A stretch of 32,438 nt of DNA, taken from assembly GCA_025358575.1 (NCBI GenBank), contig JANYJA010000195.1, forward strand, positions 1-32,438, written 5' to 3'. Shown piece by piece: positions 26,419 through 32,438 of this stretch (the first letter of the stretch is position 1; each line of letters opens with the position of its first letter). A model generated the notes under the pieces. It had not been told where the DNA came from and did no database searches. It was given only the letters and a program-made list of their open reading frames with translations. This DNA is from Terriglobia bacterium. Lineage in GTDB: Bacteria > Acidobacteriota > Terriglobia > Bryobacterales > Bryobacteraceae. Made by a program: the position numbers and the translations under genes.

Positions 26419-28813
26419 TTCGCGGTTTGGTTTCCGACCGCAACATCACGTAAAGAGGCGCGTGCGATGCGGGAGGCGCTGGGAGGTGCACCTGAAGCTT
26501 TTGCCGCTGGCCGTCTCCGGGAATGGGCAACGGCAGGTCGGCTATCGCCTCTACTTGGTCCTCGCTCCAGCCGACCTTCTCAATCATTTCGAGATTCTCA
26601 CCTGTTAAATTCGCCGTAACCCCGTCTTTGGTTTCGTCCGGGCCTCCGATTTCGAATTTCTCGATTTTAGGCACGCGCACAAGACGTCCCAATTTATAAG
26701 ACTGTGATTTTCCTTCGCTGCCGTTGACAATGGTAGCTTGCAGCGGGCAACCGTTAGGCCAAGCGCTAGTATCAAACGACAGGAAAATTTGATCCGGCGC
26801 CAACTGTTGCAAGTTTAGCGGGCCGGACCGCTCTCCCAAATGAAGCACGAGACTGCGCACGGGCTCCGGACCATCGCAACTTAGCTCAACCGTGCTGTTG
26901 GATTGCAAGTGCTGTACGCGCATCATGGCACTGAGATAACCGCCGCCCGGCAATTCCCCGATTTGCAACTGCACATCCTGATCGGGAGGCGCGGAGAGCG
27001 CCACCTCGGTAATTTGCGGTCGCGGACCGACGATTCGCACGGCGTCGGCAAAAGTCAGCGGCTCGCTGCGATCCTGAATGAACGCCTTCACCGCGAGACT
27101 GGTGCCTGCGTCCAGGTCGCCCTTCATCCGAAGCGTCAATTTGCGCTGCTTGCGATCGGCCGAGACTTCACCCAGCTCGGCGCTGCCATGCGCGACTTCC
27201 ATCCGATTGAGAAGATCGAGACGCTCACCGGTCAATGCGAAGTTAGCCTGCAACGCGCCTTCATTGAGCACGACCGGAAAGTTGTTAAGCTCTGGCGGCG
27301 CCGCCAGGATCTTAATGTTCACCGCATGCGGTTTTCCATCGAGCTGCGAGATTGACAGCTTGTAAGAACCGGTGTCCATGTCGATCGTATTCAACTGCAT
27401 GTCGACATGATCCTGCGGACCCTCCCGCAAGCCCTTGGGCAGAATGAAGGGCACGCTTGCGGGGGTTGCAAAGCGGTCGTCCAACTTGAGGACTTCTATT
27501 TTCGTAACAAATTCAAAATCACCGCCTTTCAACGTTACCGGGACTTTCCCAGTCTTCGCAACCAGCAGATCCTGCGAGGACGCGGTCAGCCGTGCCGAAC
27601 CGAATTCGCTCAGCGGGCGCACCACCACTTCGCCCTTTATGGTGAATTTGTTCCAGTCCCAATTGGCGGCCAAGGTATAAGTTCCAGCTTTCACTGCCGG
27701 GCCGATGTCCAATTCCAGGTTACGCGATTCGCCAAGTTTCACCACGGAGACGGGGACAGGTTTTCCGGCCTCCGGAATCATCATCCAATTGCGGGCGCGC
27801 TGAACGTATTTCCAGTCGGAGTCGGCGGCGGAGAATGGCAGCGGCGACTTGAGCCCGGAGGGAAGCGAGCTGCCTTTTTCAATTTCGAGACGCGGGGGCC
27901 CGATATTGGGGACACGCATAGCCCACAAGTACGCAAGCTTGGTGTGAGCGGAAACGCCGTCGCGGCGGCCGCAGAGTCCCACGCCGTCGTCCGAGATGGA
28001 TTGACCAAATGAGGATCGAAACTCCGCATTCGGGAATACCAGCGAGCGAACTTCCATCAACATGGCAGTGCCGCCAGCCGCGAGACCGACGGGGCTGCCG
28101 AAGAACAGAGCCGCCACCGACGTAGCCAGGCTTGCGGTCTGACTGAACTGCCGTGAACGCTGCGGCGTAATGGGGTCATAACTTGCCATCTGCGGATTCA
28201 AAGCGCGGAACATGGCGAGGGCCTGTTGATCGGAAGGAGCGGTTTTGTCGAGGTGGACGTTGAGCCCGTATTGCCCCGAAAACCCTTGTAACGCGGATTG
28301 GACGGCGGCGGCAGACGTATCGGGCGACGCGAGAGCGGCGATGAGGGCCTCGGTTTGCGCGGTTTTCTCGGCGTAATCGGCGAGCTGCGTTACCAAGTCG
28401 TCGTCACGAGTTAGAAAGCTGCGCACTTTTTTGGAGCTGAGGCCGGATGGACCGTAGACATAAGCGACTACCGCGGTGCGTACCGGCACCTTCCATTGCT
28501 GAGGTTTAGCAGCGGGCTTGGGCTCCAAAACTATCAATTTCTCACCGGCAGCGCCTTTGTTGACGGGCACCAAAACTAGCAAAACTTCGCCTGTGCGTTT
28601 CTCGCCGCCGCGAGTTAGAGGTTTGTAGAGGAGAATATCGCCTTCTTCTAAGCGATTGATGGTGCGGAGGGGAAGCGGTTCTACTTTGATGGAAGCTGAA
28701 GCAACACGAAGGTCAATATCGCCTATTGGGGAACCGGCGGGACAGACAGTGGGTGGGGAAGAGGCCGCAACGTGGCCTAAACAACAAGCCAGGAGAAGGC
28801 TAACGCGCAGCAT
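26399..28813 (-). CDS. Large exported protein with IPT/TIG-like repeats, function unknown
   Basis: The 804-residue protein has a signal peptide (residues 1-18, MLRVSLLLACCLGHVAAS). Residues about 30-300 hold a domain I do not recognise, starting with a beta-rich part (IKVEPLPLRTINRLEEGDILLYKPL), then a helical part and a hydrophobic patch (LATSVAALFFGSPVGLAAGGTAMLM, 229-253). From about 310 on it is beta-sandwich-like. Three segments share a pattern: VTLKGGDFEFVTKIEVLKL (425-443), FALTGERLDLLNRMEVAHG (525-543) and ANLTGENLEMIEKVGWS (734-750), the typical first strand and turn of IPT/TIG (Ig-like) domains. The likely place is the periplasm or cell surface. It lies downstream of the PEP-CTERM gene but is separated from it by a strong hairpin. 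Confidence 0.8.
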   Translation of the reverse strand: MLRVSLLLACCLGHVAASSPPTVCPAGSPIGDIDLRVASASIKVEPLPLRTINRLEEGDILLYKPLTRGGEKRTGEVLLVLVPVNKGAAGEKLIVLEPKPAAKPQQWKVPVRTAVVAYVYGPSGLSSKKVRSFLTRDDDLVTQLADYAEKTAQTEALIAALASPDTSAAAVQSALQGFSGQYGLNVHLDKTAPSDQQALAMFRALNPQMASYDPITPQRSRQFSQTASLATSVAALFFGSPVGLAAGGTAMLMEVRSLVFPNAEFRSSFGQSISDDGVGLCGRRDGVSAHTKLAYLWAMRVPNIGPPRLEIEKGSSLPSGLKSPLPFSAADSDWKYVQRARNWMMIPEAGKPVPVSVVKLGESRNLELDIGPAVKAGTYTLAANWDWNKFTIKGEVVVRPLSEFGSARLTASSQDLLVAKTGKVPVTLKGGDFEFVTKIEVLKLDDRFATPASVPFILPKGLREGPQDHVDMQLNTIDMDTGSYKLSISQLDGKPHAVNIKILAAPPELNNFPVVLNEGALQANFALTGERLDLLNRMEVAHGSAELGEVSADRKQRKLTLRMKGDLDAGTSLAVKAFIQDRSEPLTFADAVRIVGPRPQITEVALSAPPDQDVQLQIGELPGGGYLSAMMRVQHLQSNSTVELSCDGPEPVRSLVLHLGERSGPLNLQQLAPDQIFLSFDTSAWPNGCPLQATIVNGSEGKSQSYKLGRLVRVPKIEKFEIGGPDETKDGVTANLTGENLEMIEKVGWSEDQVEAIADLPLPIPGDGQRQKLQVHLPAPPASHAPLYVMLRSETKPRITKSRS

Positions 28814-28846
28814 TTACAACAATTATAAACGGATCTCAACAATAAG

Positions 28847-28895
28847 AAGAGGCTCGGCAGCGCGAAAACGAACACAAACACGCCGCGAGCCTCTT
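28847..28895 (-). terminator. Perfect 10-bp hairpin after the PEP-CTERM gene
   Basis: AAGAGGCTCG (28847-28856) and CGAGCCTCTT (28886-28895) are exact inverted copies around a 29-base loop. On the minus strand the hairpin is 35 bases after the PEP-CTERM stop and is followed by CTTATTGTTG, a broken T run. A terminator is likely, though the long loop and weak T tract leave room for another role. Confidence 0.5.
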
Positions 28896-28929
28896 CGAGG
28901 GCACCCAAGGCAACTAAGGGTGATAACGT

Positions 28930-29580
28930 TTAGCGTTTGGCAAAACGACGGCTGGCGAGGGCTAAGCCGACGAGACCGCTGCCGAGTAGCATCATGGACG
29001 CCGGTTCAGGGACGCCGCCCGGCGCTACCGGGATGGAGACGCTTCCAACGCCTTGATCGGTGAGACCCGCGGAAGCAGAGCCATCCGCCTTAGTATTCTG
29101 GAACGTGAAATTTCCAGTGGGCGCGGAACTGCCGTAAATCGACCCGATCGTGAAGACGAACGTGGCCTGACCCTGGACGTTCGGCGCAAACTGACCATAG
29201 TTAAAAGTGATATTAGCAACGCCCGGGTCGTCGAAAATCGTGCCCGCAATGCTGGACGGAGTCGTCCCCGTAGTCGATGACGTTGCGGTCCAATTGGCAT
29301 TGGGAACACCGGTAACTCCATTGAATCCGGCGAAATCGTAGATGGTCAAGAATGTTCCGGGGGGGTTACATACCACGAGCGTCGTGCCAGGACCCGGGCA
29401 CGTCGCCGGACCATATGTCTGGTAAGGATACAGACCCTCATTCGAAGAAAGAGTGGCCGTGTAAGTGAAAGTATAATTACCAGCGCTGCCGGTAATTGAC
29501 GTAAGTGCGGGGATCAAGCTGGCATAAGCAGCGGTAGACATCAAAACCGCGCTGGCGATGCTAAAAAGAACCTTTTTCAT
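28930..29580 (-). CDS. PEP-CTERM sorting-domain protein
   Basis: The 216-residue protein has a signal peptide (residues 1-20, MKKVLFSIASAVLMSTAAYA), a Gly/Thr/Ser-rich beta region (21-188) and a classical PEP-CTERM tail from residue 190: VPEPASMMLLGSGLVGLAL followed by ASRRFAKR. Such tails are cut by exosortase and the proteins are exported, often together with exopolysaccharide. No exosortase gene is in the window. A Shine-Dalgarno GGGAG precedes the ATG, with a small hairpin (CTGGG/CCCAG, 29594-29609) just before it. Confidence 0.9.
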   Translation of the reverse strand: MKKVLFSIASAVLMSTAAYASLIPALTSITGSAGNYTFTYTATLSSNEGLYPYQTYGPATCPGPGTTLVVCNPPGTFLTIYDFAGFNGVTGVPNANWTATSSTTGTTPSSIAGTIFDDPGVANITFNYGQFAPNVQGQATFVFTIGSIYGSSAPTGNFTFQNTKADGSASAGLTDQGVGSVSIPVAPGGVPEPASMMLLGSGLVGLALASRRFAKR

Positions 29581-29764
29581 GGATGTTATTGCTCCCTGGG
29601 GTAATACCCAGAACCATGCTATACAGTTGTTTCCATATAGGAAAGATAGTAGCGACAGTGGGCTGTTTGTTACTTCACAAATTCAGGGTGCAAAGCGTGA
29701 TTTCCAACCCATTAAGCGTTAAATTTAGGGGTGCGGGGGACAAACCGGGAAATGAGGAATGAAA

Positions 29765-29841
<77 letters not shown>

Positions 29842-29933
29842 GCGATTACAGACGATTCGATGGTAGCACAAGCCGGGCCGACCGGCTGAGTTCTGTGAGA
29901 ACATAAGGCTCTAAAGGCTTTGGGGAGGTGCTC

Positions 29934-30218
29934 ATGAGCTATCAATCGGAAACTCCGTTCGACAATATTGAAAGCTCGCATCACTATGTAGCGCTTTTGG
30001 CGGAGGCCATCGCCGAGGCCAAAGCGGACGTCGAAGAGCAGATGACGGCTGCGGTTGTGGACGAGGCGGACCGGCGCAAAGAGGCTCTCCAACTGGTGTG
30101 TTTCAAACTGAACAAACTGGGAACCCATATCGCTGAAAGCCGCCGCATCCTTAACGACCTGCGCATGCTACGACGTTTATTGCTGGACGAGCGGGTCCAA
30201 AAGACCGGAACCATGTGA
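29934..30218 (+). CDS. Small helical hypothetical protein
   Basis: From ATG 29934 (GGGGAGG 6 bases upstream) the product is 94 residues, almost entirely charged helix: ALLAEAIAEAKADVEEQMTAAVVDEADRRKEALQLVCFKLNKLGTHIAESRRILNDLRMLRRLLLDER. It has no signal peptide or membrane segment and probably forms a coiled coil. I do not recognise a family. A 7-bp hairpin (ACACCTC/GAGGTGT, 30218-30234) overlaps the stop codon but has no T run. The good ribosome binding site supports a real gene. Confidence 0.65.
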   Translation: MSYQSETPFDNIESSHHYVALLAEAIAEAKADVEEQMTAAVVDEADRRKEALQLVCFKLNKLGTHIAESRRILNDLRMLRRLLLDERVQKTGTM

Positions 30219-30345
30219 CACCTCAGAGAGGTGTATTGGGGAAAGAGGGCAATGCCGACAACACCGAGGGTTCCGTTATTTTGCGCGGCCAAGAACTTAA
30301 CTAAAGGCTTGAGGGGCTTGTTAAATGGCTTTTTTAAATGGCCGC

Positions 30346-30374
30346 TTGACATTAAATTTTCGTGATATTAAGAT
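30346..30374 (+). promoter_or_regulatory. sigma70 promoter of carD
   Basis: TTGACA (30346-30351), a 17-base spacer and TAAGAT (30369-30374). The -35 is a perfect match. Just upstream TTAAATGGC occurs twice (30321-30329 and 30334-30342), 13 bases apart, possibly a regulator site. The transcript would have a leader of about 60 bases before the carD ATG. Confidence 0.65.
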
Positions 30375-30441
30375 GAGTTGCTCGTCACGGAGTTAAATTC
30401 TTAAGCAACTGAACACCGGTGGTTAGGTGGGGGATCCTCGT

Positions 30442-30951
30442 ATGACCTTCGAGATCGGTGAAAAAGTAGTTTATCCCAACCAGGGCGTTGGGACAATCGA
30501 GAACATCAGTGCCAGGTCGTTTGGCGCTCAGTTCGAGAAATTTTACCTGTTGCGGCTGGTTTATACCAGCATGACTGTAATGGTTCCGTTTTCCAACGTC
30601 GGAAACATTGGATTGAGGAAGATCACAAAAACGTCAGAGATAGCCAAGGTACTGAATTATCTCTCGATCGGAGTTGTTTCAAACATCGCGGACTGGAAGT
30701 GTCGTTTTAAGGTCAATAGTGAAAAGATGCAAAGCGGGAACCTGCTTCAGATTGCCGATGTACTGAAGGGCTTGCTGATTCTGCAAGCGGACAAACCGTT
30801 GTCTTTCCGCGAAAAGAAAATGCTGGAACGCGCGCGCCACATGCTGGTATCGGAACTTTCGATAGCGCGCGGCATGGACCAGGAGGAAGCAACCGCGACC
30901 CTCCAAAAAGCCCTCGCTAAGTCGTTTCTCACCCTGCCACCCGTATCTTAA
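30442..30951 (+). CDS. carD: CarD/CdnL-family transcription regulator
   Basis: From ATG 30442 the product is 169 residues, normal for CdnL-type proteins. The N-terminal RNA-polymerase-interacting domain reads FEIGEKVVYPNQGVGTIENISARSF, FYLLRLVYTSMTVMVPFSNVGNIGLRKI (1-60). The C-terminal helical DNA-binding domain includes DWKCRFKVNSEKMQSGNLLQIADVLKGLLILQADKPLSFREKKMLERARHMLVSELSIARGMDQEEA, with the Trp that wedges into promoter DNA (Asp-Trp-Lys-Cys-Arg). CarD proteins stabilise open complexes, notably at rRNA promoters. A GTG at 30427 is in frame, but the ATG matches the family start. It has its own promoter and ends in a hairpin region before coxB. Confidence 0.93.
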   Translation: MTFEIGEKVVYPNQGVGTIENISARSFGAQFEKFYLLRLVYTSMTVMVPFSNVGNIGLRKITKTSEIAKVLNYLSIGVVSNIADWKCRFKVNSEKMQSGNLLQIADVLKGLLILQADKPLSFREKKMLERARHMLVSELSIARGMDQEEATATLQKALAKSFLTLPPVS

Positions 30952-30968
30952 ATCCTCTCCACCAACCG

Positions 30969-31006
30969 GGGCTGAGCCGCTATCTATACTTATAGAGGCT
31001 CAGCCC
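30969..31006 (+). terminator. Strong hairpin between carD and coxB
   Basis: GGGCTGAGCC (30969-30978) and GGCTCAGCCC (30997-31006) pair perfectly; inside, CTAT and ATAG extend the stem. Only three T follow before the coxB GTG at 31011, so termination may be partial. The hairpin would also cover any ribosome binding site of coxB. Confidence 0.55.
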
Positions 31007-31010
31007 TTTC

Positions 31011-31790
31011 GTGTTTCTCGCCCCCTTGTTACTTATCTTCGCCGCTCTGGTCGCATGGCTGTGCGTCTGGCCGCCAGCGTGGGCACCGCTTGCCATCACG
31101 GCAGCGGGGCGGAACTACGACCAGCAGTTTGCGCTCACGCTAGCCGTCACTGGAGTGCTATTCGTGGCGGCGCATCTGCTGCTGGCTTACGTTTTGATGC
31201 GATACCGGAAGGGCGACGGCCCGGTCTCTACGACGATTGGCAGCCGGAAGGTCGAGATTCTCTGGACGGTCGCGATGGCGCTTACTTTCGCCGCGCTTGG
31301 GCTCACGGGAGCGCGGTTGTGGGGAGGGCCGAGCGCGCCTCCTGCCGGTGCTGAGGCCGAAACCATTGAGGTGACAGCCCACCAATTCGCGTGGAATTTC
31401 CGGTACGCGGGACCGGATCACCGATTTGGGCATACGGATGTGCGGTTGATCGATGACGCGGCGGCGAATCCCTTCGGGCTCGACCTGCACGATCCAGCGG
31501 CCCTCGATGATCGCATGACTAGCACGCTGCGGGTGCCGGTGGATACCGAGATTCAGCTCATCTTAAAGGCGCGCGACGTGATCCACGATTTCTTTGTGCG
31601 TGAATTGCGATTGAAACAAGACGTGGTGCCGGGAATGGAGATTCCGTACCGCTTCCGGGCAGATCGTTTGGGCGTGTATGAGATTGCGTGTTCAGAACTG
31701 TGCGGGCTGGGGCACAGCCAGATGCGAAGCACGATGCAAGTGATGCCAAAGAGCGATTACACGCGCTGGATTGCCGGCGGGCACGAGTGA
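31011..31790 (+). CDS. coxB: Cytochrome c oxidase subunit II
   Basis: The 259-residue protein has hydrophobic segments at about residues 3-20, 41-63 and 83-100 and a periplasmic cupredoxin domain with a complete CuA site: His192 (VIHDFF), Cys227, Glu229, Cys231, His235 and Met238 (CSELCGLGHSQM). The aromatic patch HQFAWNFRY (124-132), which carries electrons from cytochrome c, is present. There is no fused cytochrome c domain. The GTG start at 31011 has no Shine-Dalgarno sequence and lies 4 bases after a strong hairpin, so the start is uncertain. The stop overlaps the coxA start by four bases (GTGA). Confidence 0.9.
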   Translation: MFLAPLLLIFAALVAWLCVWPPAWAPLAITAAGRNYDQQFALTLAVTGVLFVAAHLLLAYVLMRYRKGDGPVSTTIGSRKVEILWTVAMALTFAALGLTGARLWGGPSAPPAGAEAETIEVTAHQFAWNFRYAGPDHRFGHTDVRLIDDAAANPFGLDLHDPAALDDRMTSTLRVPVDTEIQLILKARDVIHDFFVRELRLKQDVVPGMEIPYRFRADRLGVYEIACSELCGLGHSQMRSTMQVMPKSDYTRWIAGGHE

Positions 31791-32368
31791 CGGTGTTCTC
31801 ACGAGATCACCGCGTAATTGGCCGTCAATATTTCTACCTGGCATTGTTCGCGGTTCTTGTGGGGACCGCACTTTCGCTGGTGATGCGGTTTCATTTGGTG
31901 CATCCGGAGGGTTACAGCATGACCCCGGAACTGTACCTTTCGTTGATGACGATGCACGGCACCATCATGGTGTTTTTCGTGCTGACCACGGCGCCGCAGA
32001 ATGCTTTTGGCAATTTGATTCTGCCACGACAAATCGGGGCGGCGGGGATGGCCCATCCAACGCTGAACATGATGTCTTTCTGGACCACTGTGTTGTCGCT
32101 GCTGGTGATGGCGGCGGCGTTTCTGGCGCAAGGCGGCGGTCCACTCTCGGGGTGGACAGCTTACCCGCCATTGAGCGCGGTCGGGGCGATCGCGGGGCCG
32201 GGGCAAGGAACGGGGCAGACGCTTTGGTTCGCGAGCATCGCGATCTTTTGCTTGGGGTCGGTTATGAGCGCGATCAATTTTATCGCCACCGTGATCGACC
32301 TCCGAACCGTCGAATTGATGGCGATGCCGCTGACCTGCTGGAATTGGTTCGTGACCAGTGATAGGTAG
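31787..32368 (+). pseudogene. coxA: Cytochrome c oxidase subunit I, 5' part, broken after residue 190
   Basis: From GTG 31787 (overlapping the coxB stop) the frame reads true subunit I: IGRQYFYLALFAVLVGTALSLVMRF, LSLMTMHGTIMVFFVLTTAPQNAFGNLILPRQIGA with the low-spin haem ligand His57, PLSGWTAYPPLS, GQTLWFASIAIFCLGSVMSAINFIATVIDLR, MPLTCWNWFVT. After Thr190 it continues only as SDR and a stop at 32368. In intact subunit I the protein would run on for about 350 more residues. The bases after the break encode a later part of the same protein on the other strand, so the gene is interrupted by an inversion or a mis-join rather than by point mutation. Confidence 0.85.
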
Positions 32369-32438
32369 CCGCGAAGATGGCGAAAATCGCCGCCACCGCC
32401 ATAATGATGTGGAAGTGCGCCACAACGAAATAAGTGTC
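32355..32438 (-). pseudogene. coxA: Inverted internal segment of coxA (HFH haem-ligand helix)
   Basis: On the minus strand the last 84 bases encode DTYFVVAHFH followed by IIMAVAAIFAIFAATYHW, 28 residues. This is the subunit I helix whose two His of HFH bind haem a3 and haem a, ending at the point where intact proteins read YHWFPKM. The frame runs off the window to higher coordinates. It abuts the end of the forward coxA part at 32354-32357, where TGGT and ACCA (32345-32348, 32354-32357) form a short inverted repeat. Confidence 0.85.

Overview
The window looks like chromosomal DNA of a GC-rich soil bacterium, most likely an acidobacterium of the Solibacter/Bryobacter type. This is inferred from the mix of genes: Tat-exported Gfo/Idh and GH116 proteins, a PEP-CTERM protein, a DUF362 protein, a free-standing CarD protein, and the ffs-dnaX-ybaB-recR block. 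No marker gene here settles the taxonomy.

Positions 1-15338 are read entirely from the minus strand. In transcription order they hold: homodimeric pyruvate dehydrogenase E1 (aceE), an exported metallophosphoesterase, a Tat-exported Gfo/Idh oxidoreductase, an acyl-CoA dehydrogenase, a MeaB GTPase fused to methylmalonyl-CoA epimerase, MTA phosphorylase, a GT9-like protein and a BON-domain protein. A YflT-type stress protein, a DedA/VTT membrane protein, two OmpR-type response regulators without a kinase, tsaC, an exported protein with an 11-base C tract, and a DUF362 protein cut by the window edge follow. Spacings are short and several start and stop codons overlap, so these are probably a few long operons.

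Positions 15339-17672 are accessory and partly decayed. There is an intact VapBC-type toxin-antitoxin pair whose toxin apparently starts at CTG, with a palindromic operator candidate in front. Around it lie fragments of another antitoxin, an ArsR repressor that keeps its promoter and operator, a possible TonB/Oar receptor tail, and a DUF2961/GH172-like segment.

Positions 17673-21457 (minus) hold an RraA-like protein with a signal peptide, a Tat-exported GH116 glycosidase and a small VOC protein. Divergent from these, 21564-24248 (plus) is the housekeeping block SRP RNA, dnaX, ybaB, recR.

Positions 24361-26418 hold two broken genes: a trypsin-fold protease with a single frameshift next to its catalytic serine, and an MFS transporter with at least four lesions. 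Positions 26399-29580 (minus) encode an 804-residue exported protein with IPT-like repeats and a PEP-CTERM protein, followed by tRNA-Asp. The right end (plus) carries a small helical protein, carD with a good sigma70 promoter, coxB and coxA.

The coxA reading frame stops after residue 190. The last 84 bases of the window encode a later part of the same protein (the HFH haem-ligand helix) on the opposite strand, so there is an inversion, or an assembly error, inside coxA. This and the MeaB-epimerase fusion are the two most notable observations.
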